Shown: piece by piece, positions 53,985 through 64,000 of the stretch
Layout: each line of letters opens with the position of its first letter
How positions within the stretch are numbered: the first letter of the stretch is position 1
Source of the DNA: Cryptomeria japonica
Lineage: Eukaryota > Streptophyta > Pinopsida > Cupressales > Cupressaceae
Reading direction: 5' to 3'
Length of the DNA stretch: 64,000 nt
NCBI RefSeq assembly: GCF_030272615.1
Contig: NC_081405.1
Location: forward strand, 471,252,008-471,316,007
Notes under the pieces: generated by a model
Seen by the model: the letters and a program-made list of their open reading frames with translations, nothing else
Database searches by the model: none
Told to the model about the DNA's origin: nothing
Translations under genes and position numbers: made by a program

Positions 53985-55910
53985 TGATCAAGGTTCGCCA
54001 AGGCATAAGGAAGTTGTCCAAGCAAAAATGTCGGGCACTTGGTAAACTCCTACCAAAGGTTAACTAACTCATGGCAGTGGTGAATCAAACTCCTACCAAA
54101 GGTTAAGCTCATTCATACACAAGGATGTCTGACAGTCTTCAAGGTCCGCCTCATGATCAAGCAAAATTGTCCAACACATCGTAAACTCCTACCATTGGTT
54201 AAATAACTCATGGCAGTAGTAAGTCAAACTCCTACGTGGGGTTAATCAAGCAAAATCGAGTTGAAAATAAACTACGGCATTAAAGTGTGAAGCAAGTTGA
54301 GAAGATGATTGTCCAAGTTCGCTCAAGGCACCAAGACATAAAGACATGGCAAGAGTTATGTCAACTCCGCCTTGTCTAAGGCTCATCCAAGTCCGCCTAG
54401 AAGCCTTCCAAGTTGGCGTGTACATGTCAAGGAAGCTTCCAAACTCGCCATGTAGACAAAAGCAAAATTGCCAAGTTGGCGATGACATATAGAGCAAGAT
54501 GGGATTAAAGTATGATGACTTGGCATTCGAGAGAAAAGATGAAAGAAAAAACAAAGTTCGCCTTCTAGAAGAAAGCTAATAAAACAAGTTCACTTGGAGT
54601 TGAAGTTAAAACATGATGACATAGCACTCAAGTTCAATTGGCACAAAGGGAAAAGAAAGCACATATTTGGAAACCTTTTAAGCTCACCTTCTAGAAGAAA
54701 GAAAATAAAGCTTTCTTAAAGTTCGCTCAAATTAAATAAAATAAACAAGCAAACTTGGACAGGGAATAAAGCAAATAAAGCGTAGAAGCTTCCAAGTTCA
54801 CCAAAGAAGTATAAAACATGGTTTCACTTCATCAAAATTCGCTCAAAGATAGAGATGGCACAAGTCTAGCAAAGCGAGTAAAGCTTTGAAGAAAAATGGT
54901 AAATAACATTCCAAATATGCCCTTTGCACAAATAAAGATAGGGCCAAGAATGTCTAAACTCCACCCTCTAGAAGAAAACATTAAAGCAAAGTTTGCCAAA
55001 GACACATGGAGAGGTTGATAAAACAAATAAAGCAAACAAAGCAGTAAAGCATCAGTTCTAGAAGCTTCCAAGTTCGCTGAAGGCAAAAGGGATAAAGCAC
55101 AAAAACAAAGATGTCTAACTACTGTCCAAGTCCACCATGAACAGCAATCAAAGCAAGCTAGAATATGGCAGACTGAAGGTTCAAAAAAGAAAGAAACCAA
55201 ATTCGCCAAACAAAAAGCATGGCACATAATCTTTCAAGTCAGCCTATGCCAGATCAAGGAAGGCAATCAAACTCCAAACTACACCCAAGCCATGTCAAAG
55301 ATTGTCCAAATACTGATAAACTCAGATCTGCAGTTAATGAAGGCGGCATGGGTTATCAAATTCGCACTTAGGGTTGAGTCAGCAGCAAAGATTAAAGCCA
55401 AACTTTCCAAAAAGAATATAAAGCAGGCAGCCTCTGAGCACATACGAATTCAACGAGGCACGAAAGTTATAAAGACCAAAGCAAAGTTGGCAAGCATCAT
55501 GCCAACTCCACCCTATCCTTGGTCAAGCAAACAAGGCACATGGTCTTCCAAGTCCGCCCTTGGAAAAACAAGATAAGTTTGGGAAGAGAATGTCCAAGTT
55601 CACCTAAGGTTGGATAATAAAAACATGACACAAGATGATCAAACTCCGCCATGAGGAGAGAAATAAAAGCTTGTCTTGATCACTTCAAGTTTGCCATATA
55701 AGCAAAGAAAACACTTCAAATCTGATATGATAAACAAAGCAAGGAGTTTGGAATAACAAAAGGGCTTTCTAAGTTCGCCAAAGATGACTTTCCAAACACC
55801 TTCAAACTCCGCCCAAGGAAGAAGGTTATCCAAAATCGCTAAGGAATAAAGCAGATCATATCTTCAAGATTGTCTACAAAGATGAGAGTGATTCAAGTTT
55901 GCCAAGAGTA
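53985..55910 (+). repeat. B motif array: AAGTTCGCC
   Basis: AAGTTCGCC, AAGTCCGCC, AACTCCGCC and one-base variants recur roughly every 40-70 bp. Examples are near 54319, 54364, 54391, 54555, 54720, 55071, 55199, 55552, 55643, 55770 and 55806. AGCAAAATAAAGC-like spacers lie between them. It is the same motif, in the same orientation relative to the element ends, as in A. Chance frames across it are not genes. Confidence 0.8.
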
Positions 55911-56399
55911 ATAGTAACATTAGCAATCAGACCTCAGAATTCTTCAAGACATGTTGAAATGAAGCTAAAGACATGAAATATGTAATGACTGTTCAAAATC
56001 CTTCCAAGTCCAATCCAAGACATGAATTGGCGAGCCAAACATAAAGCATGTCCATAATCAAAAAGAATGCTTAAAACCATTCAAACTTTGCCATGACAAA
56101 ACAAACAAAGTTCAAGTTCACCTAAAGGAAAAGAAATTAAAGCAAATTGAAAGATGACTGTCCAAGAACATTCCAAATCCAAGAGCAAAACCAATTGACA
56201 TGAAGCATGCCAAGGCATGCAAGGTACAGATTGAAACAAATTTGTTCCAAGACACAAACCCTAAAGCATGACATATCCGCAATCAAGACATAAGACAAAA
56301 CTAAAAAATTGTCCAAACCCCTGTCCAAACAAATTTAATCAAGCACAAACACAAATTCATTCATCCAGGCATAAATGGAATATGTGAAGATGCCTAACA

Positions 56400-57148
56400 A
56401 AAGATAAAAATTCGCCATACCTAAAAGAAATTTTTCACATGTTACACATGAAATCAGGCCAGCAAGTTGGAAAATAATTCACTGAAATAAATTTTTAATT
56501 ATTTTCCAAAATTAAGATTATTTTAAATAATTATTTTTCAACACTTCGAAATTCTTTCAAAAAATTCAAGAATTTTGATAGTTCTAGAAGATTCTTTGTT
56601 TTTTGGCAAAACTTTCCATTTTGGAAAGATTAAAACAAAAAAATTGTAAAATAATTTAAAAACAAAGAAAAACAAAAAGAACAAAAATAAAACTTCTAAG
56701 TTTAAAAATCCTAGAGACCATATATTTTCAACCAACTCATTTTCACAATTCACTACACAGGTTGAGAATTTGGACAGCATTGAAGAGAAGTTTTCTCTCA
56801 AAATTTGTGATATTTGAATTTTTGAAGAGAAATTTTTCAAAAAGTGAGAATCTTCTAAGTGTTAGAGGTCAAGAAATTGAGTGTTTTCTCTGATTTTAAG
56901 ACAGATTTTCAGAGTAGAAGGTAAATTTCAGTCATTCAAAGATTCAATTTGACTGAATTTTCTTACCTTTTTGTCTTATTTTCCTCAATTTTATCAATTT
57001 CTTGGCCAAACCCTTCACTTTCAGTCTTCTTTTTTGCAGAAACTTAACCTTTTAACAGGCTGAAAGTAAAATTTTCAGAAAAGAGGATTAAAAAATCAGA
57101 ATTAAAATGTGAAAATAACATTAAGTTTTCATGTGTTTTTTTAGGTGG
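56400..57148 (+). other. B leader with possible intron
   Basis: AT-rich sequence before the B ORF. GTAGAAG|GTAAATTTC near 56921 resembles a donor, and TGTTTTTTTAG|GTGG at 57135-57145 is a strong acceptor 4 bases before the ATG at 57149. A leader intron of about 220 bp is plausible. Confidence 0.4.
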
Positions 57149-58590
57149 ATGACCAAGGAAGCACCAATGAATTTCGCCAACAAGGGAGCACAGTTAAAAT
57201 CCAAGGTCAAATCAAAATGGAGAAACCTCACAAATACAGACCACGGACATGTTGATTTGGAAGAATTTAAGAAAAGAAAGTATGGACATGGTGGACACAT
57301 TCCTACACCTATTGCTCGCAAGATGATGCAGAATGGAATTGTCTAGGCAGTTGGATTTCCACCAACCAAGGAATGTGTTGAGCTAATAGTTGAATGTGCC
57401 TTGCACTATAACGCACAATCAAGAGAGATAATTGCACCAGATGGAAGAGTCCTAGCTAATCTTTTAGAATTATTTATTCAAGAGACATTTGGCATACCAA
57501 GCCATAGTAAGGCCACATACAAGACTAAGGAGCAAACCAAGAGGGTCTATGACAATTAGTCTGAACTCGAGGCCGCGAATGTTAACAAGTCTTGGTTAGG
57601 GAAGAAAAGACCTCAGGGGAAAGTGCCAAAGCATCTGTTGCATCCTTACTTCAAGGAAGAGTATGGTGATATCATCCTGCTATTGAACAGAATAATGGGC
57701 AGTCTTGAAGGTGCACCATTCCACACATGGATGTATTATTTCATGGATAAAATCACTTCAGGAACCAAGTTATTCAATTGGTCCCGCATGATCATGGACA
57801 ACCTTCATGAACAATTGATGAACTTGGAGAGGACGAAGACATTTTACATGAGTTCTTACATAGTCTATCTACTAGCTGCAACATATAGATATTCAGGACT
57901 GATTTGCAAAGGCACAGTTGGAGGTGGTGAGAATGAATTCCAGTCATATGATTGTTATCCTCAGCTATATCACAAGAACATTGCAAGGAGGCACTCAAAA
58001 AAGACTTTCTCCTGAATCAAAAAGTCTAATCAGCAAGTACAGATCCTAGTTTATCCAGTCTCCAAAGTTCACTTACATCAGAATCCAAGGTTTCACTGGC
58101 TGTCCTTACCAATTGCCAATCTATCCAACCAACAAGATGGTCCTGTTGAAATTTCTAAGACAATTAGAATCATATCAAAGCTTCAAGAGAATAAGACAGA
58201 AGGCTGCTATCTCTTTTCCACTCTTTATTGGAAACATGCTAGAATCTTGTCCTTCAGCACAAGCAGCTGAAACAGCTAGATTGGAAATGCAATGGTACTC
58301 TTTTAACTTTTACCAATACAGGGCAAACTTTGATCCTTGCGGCAATATTGAGTCAGTGAATGGAGAAAGATTTAGACATAGGGTGGATATAGAAGACTAT
58401 TGGGCAGATGTTGCTGACAAGTATGCTGTCAGGAAAAGGATGTGGTCTAGGTTGCCAATTTGTTTAATCAGGATCACTAAACTTTTCCCTGGGCTAGATC
58501 AAGTGGAAGAAAGTGAAGAGTGAACTCAGCCACGCTTTGATGGGGATGCGCCTCTCCCTCCTAACAAATGATCAGAACCTAAATATGCTG
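57149..58590 (+). pseudogene. B ORF, N-terminal conserved domain
   Basis: From ATG 57149 (MTKEAPMNFANKGAQLKSKV) the frame runs, with a stop at 57344 and another at 57559, to 58015. A frameshift then leads to the frame ending at 58523. Blocks shared in order with element C: HVDLEEF, ALHYNAQSREIIAPDGRVLA, FIQETFGIP, ILLLNRIMGSLEGAPFHTWM, RTKTFYMSSYIVYLLAATYR, FTYIRIQGFTGCPYQLPIYP, PTNKMVLLKFLRQLESYQSF. C has no frameshift here, so B is more decayed. It is not gag, pol or a known transposase. The conserved block is probably a globular domain of about 400 residues. Confidence 0.68.
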
Positions 58591-60270
58591 ACTTAGCTAC
58601 CTTGATGTGGCCAGTAGAAAATTATTCCCATTGGTGGGTTCATCAACAAATTCAAAGGCTGAGAAGAAGAAATATAAACTTGACATATGATTTTATGGGA
58701 GAAGCAGAAGAATGTTCCTCAAATGCAGAAGCTTCTCAAGGTGCCAAACAAATTAGCAAAACAAAAAGAAGTGGGAAGTTCTTCGAAAACCAAAGGAAAG
58801 GCAATTGTGACTGAAGGACCTGTTCAAAAGAAATAAAGTGTGGAACCATCTCGTTCTGCTGCATCTGCAAACATAGATATATTGGCCATTGATCAGTCGT
58901 TGGCAGAAATGGAAATTCCTTCCCCAGTCCATGAGGAGAATGTAGAATCAGTCCATCAAGAACATGAACAACCACCATCTCCTACTGACACATAAATCCT
59001 AGAATCAGAAAATGAAATGGATGTTGAAGAAGGAGAGTTTCAAGAGGGAATGATTTCCGCTCTCCAGGGTATTGCACGTATAGAAAGCAACCAAGAAGTA
59101 GAAGGCATTGAGCAACCCACTGTTCCTGATTGGCTGAGGGAGAGATTGAAAATAAAAAACACAAGTAGAAGAAGAACAAAAAGAAGATGGCATGACTGAT
59201 TTCTTGGCCAGATTAGAGCAAACTATAGTAAAGAAGTCAGCCAGAAGGTTTTCCACCATCCAGATAGATGAAACGGGATGCAGGACAGTACAAATTGCAG
59301 TGCCAAAGGTAGACAAGGCAAAGGGAGATATTGGTCCCCATGAGTATGAGATTACCACCTACAACTTGAGATCAAGCACGAAGACCCAAGTAAAAGAAGA
59401 CCTAGACAATTCAGTCGCTTCCATGAAGGCAAGACTGGATAGGGAAGTAGGAAAAAAGAATTAGTACAAGAGGGAAGTTGAGCGCCTAAGAGATTATATT
59501 CAACATTTGACTACTAAGCCACTTGATCAAGCAAATCCAGAAGCTCTCCCACTCTTGAATTCACAACAAGTAGTCAAAGATTCTGAGGAAGAAGTAGTGA
59601 CAGCCAGAGAGACCAAAGATTGGATGGAAAGTACAAGAAAAGAAGAAGCTACGTTTATGGAAGGAATATCATCACCATATGAACAAACCTCTTCTTTACT
59701 TTCCAGGATTGTGAACATGGCAGAAGTGTGGGCTGACTTAGATAGAATTATCCCATGCCTTAGAGAGCTGAAAGGAATCCCAGCACAAGAGTTGGTGATG
59801 GAAAAATAATTGAAGCAGGGGTTGCCTATGACTTCAATAGTTAGCACTGGATGCTGGTTGCACAAAATGAAGTCTTGGAAAAGGTATAGGTTGATGCTGA
59901 TAGAATGGAAGAACAGATAAAGGCAATTCAGGACAAGATTTTCCTTATAGTTGCAGAGATACTTGGGAAAGAAATTATCCGAGAAAGGGATATGCAGTTG
60001 GAGAATCTAAAGGTCAGAACACAAGACATCTTCTTTGCCATCACAGGACCAGTTTTGAAGAGCAATTTGGCTAAGGTAGCGAACCTCCTATCCATCAAAG
60101 ATGTTTTTCAGAAACAGGAATTAGATTGGGAAATCACTTTTGCTCTAAGTGCAGATGACTTGGAAGGATTAGAATTTAGGATCAACATGTTGCCACATGT
60201 CACAATGGAGGAAGTTGACCAAATTGTGTCCAGATTCATCGAATATCAGAAGAAGGGGGTGCAATCCTAA
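58591..60270 (+). pseudogene. B ORF, C-terminal half
   Basis: It continues the frame with MWPVENYSHWWVHQQIQRLR (58605-58664). After frame changes it gives PDWLRERLKIKNTSRR (59130), SARRFSTIQIDETGCRTVQI (59240), an acidic Glu-rich part, and finally a helical segment from 59905 (DKIFLIVAEILGKEIIRERD to RFIEYQKKGVQS) ending at 60270. Order and helical character match C 39793-38576. The stop lies about 15 bp before the 3' unit starts. Confidence 0.6.
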
Positions 60271-60279
60271 AAGATAGCA

Positions 60280-61206
60280 TCTTGTGCCACTTGTCTCATT
60301 TGCAATTCATCTTGGATCTTATTTTGGGAAACTCTAATTAGGGTTAGGTTGTCTTGATCTTGACCATTGATCTTAGATCGATCTCGGCCATTCATTTGTT
60401 TTCAAAAACTCTATATAAACTCATTCTCTCATTTCATTTCAGTGTGCAGAGATTTATGAAATTGTTGCTTAGAGCTATTTGAGTAATAAAAGTTCATTAT
60501 CAGTATTGTCTTGAAATCTTTTTATTGCTAAATGGTTGCATGGTTGCATATTCCCTTCAACACTTAGATTGAATTTGCTTAAGTTATTTGCTTTGAAGTT
60601 ATTAGGTGACTGATAGTATAGATTGGTGAGAATTTGCTCATACTTTCTTTGGATGGATGATTTCCATTCAATGTGTAAAATTAACCTGAGCTTTTAATGT
60701 GGATGTTTAACTTCTACGTGGAATAATATTGGTCAATTGTTGGTACTATTCCTAAGTATGAAAATCATAAGCACAATCCTAGAAGATTCCACATACTTTG
60801 CGTAGTTGTCCCAAGTGTGGCGAAACAGAGTATTGTTATTAGTTTCACCTAGTTTACACCGTCTCTTGAGTTCCTAGAATTAGTTAGAATTCCTAAACCC
60901 TATCCTCTTTTATCCTTTTTGAAGTCCTAATCCAATAAATCCAAAACCATAGAGCATAAATTGTTAAATCTGCCTAAGTACAGCTTAAATGACATGAGTT
61001 GACAACATAAGTCCCCCTTGAGATTTTCAGCATACACTACCCAAGAAGCTATCCCACTAAAGTTGTGCGTTCGCACATATAGACCTTGGAATCGCCATAT
61101 GATCTTCTCGCAATCTTAGCATAAGCGGTGGTTTTTCAGGAGAGGATAGAATATCCTTGGGGTATTTTATTCTAATGTTTGGTAGATGATAAAACAGACA
61201 CCAATA
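60280..61206 (+). repeat. B 3' unit (promoter, R-U5 like)
   Basis: Homologous to D and to the minus-strand 3' unit of A. It has AAACTCTAATTAGGGTT at 60327-60343 and a TATA box (TATATAA at 60412-60418). From TATA to the element end is 794 bp. Confidence 0.8.
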
Positions 61207-61211
61207 CCTCG

Positions 61212-61626
61212 TAATTGTTTTGTTCCTCTTCTTCACGTTCTACTTATTTATACAGAAAGTTAGGTCAGAAAAGCTTAGATGCAAAACCAATAGTTGTTTT
61301 GTTACTTGTAGCAGCAGAACTTCCTTCACCTGTAGGGATTTGGGAAGGACTTAAAACATTTAAATTCTGCATTTTTTGTAACAACTGAGCCATAAAGTTC
61401 TTATTTATTGTTGGCCCTAACTAATACTAATGATAGCATTATACTAAATATCAATCTTTTCTTTATCGCTTAAAACCTCATTACTTTTATCCTACATTTC
61501 TATTTCTTCAATTTCATCACTTTGATCTTACAATTTTCTCTACTCTCTAGTTAAATCTTATTTCTTTATCACTAAGTTGCATTAAAATGTGTTAATTCTA
61601 ACCCTACAAGCTGGCAAGATCAATGT
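61212..61626 (-). pseudogene. gypsy I gag N-terminus and leader
   Basis: The minus strand between PBS and element B reads AQLLQKMQNLNVLSPSQIPT and GEGSSAATSNKTTIGFASKL near 61400-61270. It matches the N-terminal low-complexity part of plant gypsy gag. Before it is AT-rich leader. It joins 53126 once B is removed. Confidence 0.6.
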
Positions 61627-61639
61627 CTGATACCAATAT
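61627..61639 (-). other. gypsy I primer-binding site
   Basis: The minus strand reads TTGGTATCAGACATTG by the LTR boundary. Ten bases (TGGTATCAGA) match the initiator tRNA-Met complement. Confidence 0.8.
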
Positions 61640-62242
61640 AATGACCCTTTCAAATATTTTTAAGAATTTTTTTATTTTTATGTGGATATTTGCACTGTTG
61701 AAATATTGACAAAATACTGAATAGCAACGCACAATGCTAGATTTGCAACTCTCTAAGCCAAACAAAAACCTTTATTTTAATAACTGAAAACCATATATAT
61801 TGATTAAAAAATAATTTTTTAGTATGCATAATATGTAAATACTATTAGAACCAAATGATGTTGGAATCCACTTACAAGATTATGGATGAAACTCAATCTT
61901 GAGTTTGGTCGTATGACCACTCAAGAGGATAGTAAAACAACAATAAACAAGCTCCAAAATATGGTGTGAATTTTTCCTCAAATACTGTGTCAACTTAAAT
62001 ATAGTACGGCAGCAGTATATTCATAGGACTTCAACCTTTTAAGAAGTTGTGGCCCTTTTTCAGATTGTATGGCAACCAATGGAAGTATAATCTCAATAGC
62101 CCACAACTTGTGTGAAAATCAACAATAAAAGGTGCAGCTGGTACCAACAATAACATGACTGGAATAATGAACTACTCTGGCTAGCAAGGGTATGGCCAAC
62201 ACAACAATATTAAAAGATTTACCCAAGGACCAATAAAATATG
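61640..62242 (-). mobile_element. gypsy I 5' LTR, truncated
   Basis: Homologous to 1944-2440 plus 4391-4560 without the solo LTR between them. It starts TATAATGACCC against the PBS. The match ends at about 62242, so the U3 end is missing. The same LTR family in elements H and I suggests they are members of one gypsy family. Confidence 0.68.
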
Positions 62243-62595
62243 ATATTTTGATAGTTTAATATTTTGAATTATTTACTGGTTTCTTGTGATACTACATCTA
62301 TGTCCAAGTTAATGAAAGTAGATTTTTAGTTTGGACTGGCATCTTTTATGTTACAGTATTAAATGGAATCAATGCACACACTATAAGGGCCAGATGATTA
62401 AAATACAAAGCGCTCACCCTCTATTCAAAACTGATTAAAGCAAAACCTGGCATATCCTACCAAAAATGCCAGGCAATAAAACAGTACCAAGGAAACGACC
62501 AAAAATATTCATCAATGTTATCCTTCTTCGCAAAACAACTTTTTGCTAGCTTCTTCACTAACACATTCTTTGGAGTCCCTTAGTACCAAAATTTG
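62243..62595. other. unassigned AT-rich interval
   Basis: No reading frame, LTR terminus or repeat is recognised here. Confidence 0.5.
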
Positions 62596-63650
62596 TTTGG
62601 GGAAAAAATCGGCAAACCAAAAGTATAAGATTTTTTGAAAAAATCGGAAAAAAATCGGCAAAACATCGGAAAAAAATCAGATTTAAAAAAACCATAAAAA
62701 ATTGTAGAAAAAGAGACACTTTTTTTTTAAAAAAACTTAAGGGTATTTCCATGGCATAGAGATATAAAGAGCAACTAAAATAGAGTTTAACCCATGAATT
62801 GTAGAAAATTATTTTTTGTTGTTTATATTCATATTGCTGATTACATAGGCAAATATTCAGTTAACTTTTTAAGAGGGCACTCACCAAATGGCAAATACAC
62901 CAAATAGTTGTCTAAGTCTGAGATCAAAAATTAGCTAAGTCTATGAAGTAACTGAGATCAAAAGTTAACAGACAAATAGTAAAAGTGGAAGCCATTTTGA
63001 AGTGATCCAAGAATTTTATTGTGATTGAGGCAAGGAGTTTTGTAGGGTTAATTCAATATTTTAGAAAGCTTATCAAATCATATTCCACAATTGTGATGCT
63101 TTATATCATAGCAACAAAAACTGTTTGGCGAAAAACTCGGCAAACCAAAAGTATAAGATTATTTGAAAAAATGGGTAAAAAATTGGATTTTAAAAAATCG
63201 TAAAAAATTGTAGAAAAATAGACACAAACTACTTTTTTATTAAAACTTAAAGGGAATTCCATAGCATAGAGATATAGAGAATAAATAAAATGGATTTTAA
63301 CACATGAAATGTAGAAAATAGATTTTTGTTGTTTATATTCATATTGCTGATTACATAGGCAAATATTCATTTAACATTTTAAAAAGGCAGTCATCAAATC
63401 CACCAAATAGTTGTCTAAGTCTGAGATCAAAAATTAGATAAGTCTATGAAGTAGCTGAGATCAAAATTTATCAGATGGAGATCCAGCTACTGTTAGGAAT
63501 TTCATAGAAGTGGAAGCCATTTTGAAGTGATCCAAGTCTTTCATTGTGATTGAGGAAAGGAGTTTTCTAGGGGTATTTCAATATTTGAGGAGGTTTATCA
63601 AATCATATTCCACAGTCGCAATGCTTTATATTCCTTGATGGCAATTGGTA
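62596..63650 (+). repeat. about 527-bp tandem duplication with RT remnants
   Basis: Copy 1 (62596-63122) and copy 2 (63123-63650) share ATCGGCAAACCAAAAGTATA, CATATTGCTGATTACATAGG, GTCTAAGTCTGAGATCAAAA and the RT-derived end. Copy 1 is richer in ATCGG units. Each copy ends with a gypsy RT connection fragment, so the duplicated unit is a piece of a plus-strand gypsy element. Confidence 0.8.
62980..63110 (+). pseudogene. gypsy RT connection fragment, copy 1
   Basis: The plus strand reads KVEAILKWSKNFIVIEARSF and VGLIQYFRKLIKSYSTI. This is the end of the RT domain of Ty3/gypsy. It is the only gypsy coding text on the plus strand apart from copy 2. Confidence 0.75.
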
Positions 63651-63900
63651 AGCCTTTTATATGGGGTAGAATTCAATAAAAGGCATTTGTTTAGCTGAAG
63701 TAAAAGATTAGCAAGCCACTGGTTTTGGCAATAGCTAGCTTGCAACTACTATTTTAGGTAGAGACAAATTTTAATGATTGTGGCTAGAGGCTCTTTTATT
63801 ACAACTATGTAAACTTGTTTGTTGTCATTCAAATTTATTTCGTGGAGCACTTTGGATATATTGCTCACATAATGAAATGTATGTCTTTGTTTGAGCAAAA
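63500..63900 (+). pseudogene. gypsy RT/RNase H fragment, copy 2
   Basis: The plus strand reads VEAILK, VIEERSFLGVFQYLRRFIKS and YSTVAMLY. It then decays through an RNase H start (LAIASLQLLF-like, VETNFND) and ends with text like VVIQIYFVEHFGYIAHIM. It extends beyond copy 1, so this copy keeps the original continuation. Stops in every frame. Confidence 0.65.
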
Positions 63901-63925
63901 ATTAACTATATCAATTATAAATTAT

Positions 63926-63930
63926 AAATC

Positions 63931-63963
<33 letters not shown>
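63926..63963. repeat. AT/GT microsatellite
   Basis: A run of AT units passes into a run of GT units (about 8 TG repeats). Length is likely polymorphic. Confidence 0.95.
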
Positions 63964-63964
<1 letters not shown>

Positions 63965-64000
63965 CTTCGGACGTTTAGTGTTGTGGTAGAAACACTCCAT

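Larger units (their letters stand above)
53132..61206 (+). mobile_element. B: large LTR-like element with long ORF
   Basis: It starts TGTTGTGACCTAATTCACAC, matching the 5' end of A, and ends AAAACAGACACCAATA, matching the A end GACACCTACA. Flanks are CCTCC (53127-53131) and CCTCG (61207-61211), a 5-bp duplication with one mismatch inside gypsy I gag. 8075 bp. Order: 5' repeats, AAGTTCGCC array, spliced-looking leader, long ORF (57149-60270), telo-box, TATA, then 794 bp to the end. There is no LTR pair and no gag-pol. It may be a solo giant LTR with coding U3, or an unusual non-autonomous element. Confidence 0.72.

Noticed and set aside
55292-55576. 94-codon Lys/Ala-rich plus-strand ORF
   Set aside because: Lies in the B motif array; composition reflects AGCAAA and AAAGC repeats.
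57131-57148. ATG at 57131 as start of the B ORF
   Set aside because: It lies in a polypyrimidine tract ending in an acceptor-like AG. The next ATG (57149) begins the part comparable to C.
62640-62700. ATCGG-rich stretch as a satellite
   Set aside because: Only a few irregular units, part of the larger 527-bp duplication.

Overview
This window is a eukaryotic, seed-plant genomic segment made almost entirely of nested LTR retrotransposons. No intact host gene is visible. Plant origin is supported by initiator-tRNA-Met primer-binding sites, plant-type Ty1/copia and Ty3/gypsy chromovirus proteins, and a pseudogene resembling plant PDS5. The long LTRs, the many solo LTRs and the depth of nesting suggest a very large genome such as a gymnosperm; that last point is inference.

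Layout, left to right. (1) 1-8763: the tail of an LTR, one possible host exon, and a decayed minus-strand gypsy element (here H) whose 3' LTR is split by a 1.9-kb solo LTR and whose integrase and RT pieces are separated by LTR remnants and a foldback-like repeat. (2) 8764-16542: a dispersed LTR-like repeat split by a complete non-autonomous LTR element (G, 9641-15951, TSD CTGGC) with an unknown long reading frame. (3) 16543-23700: a PDS5-like pseudogene whose upstream region is split by a full Ty1/copia element (17043-23015, TSD GTATT). (4) 23698-35129: a minus-strand gypsy element (E) broken by three later insertions: two solo LTRs and the large element A. (5) 35130-48821: a plus-strand element (F) of unknown coding content. 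Its 5' LTR is interrupted by the large element C, and C holds a solo copia-type LTR. F's own reading frame is interrupted by another solo LTR. (6) 48822-62242: a third minus-strand gypsy element (I), interrupted by fragment D and by the complete large element B. (7) 62243-64000: tandemly duplicated gypsy RT fragments on the plus strand and a microsatellite.

The most unusual content is the A/B/C/D group. A, B and C have TG...CA or TG-type termini, near-perfect 5-bp target duplications, no visible LTR pair and no gag-pol. Each instead carries, in order, a 5' region with arrays of a short motif, a long reading frame (clear in B and C, decayed in A), a TATA box, and about 750-815 bp to the 3' terminus. 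The simplest reading is that they are solo giant LTRs (4.3-8.1 kb) with a protein-coding U3. B and C encode collinear homologous proteins of an unidentified family despite very different DNA. A, B and D also share an 18-bp telo-box palindrome about 65 bp upstream of TATA. Other LTRs share a 20-bp palindrome containing CTATAAATAG and an inverted TAGCCTAC/ATAGGCTA motif near one end. All coordinates, repeats and alignments were found by eye, with no computation.
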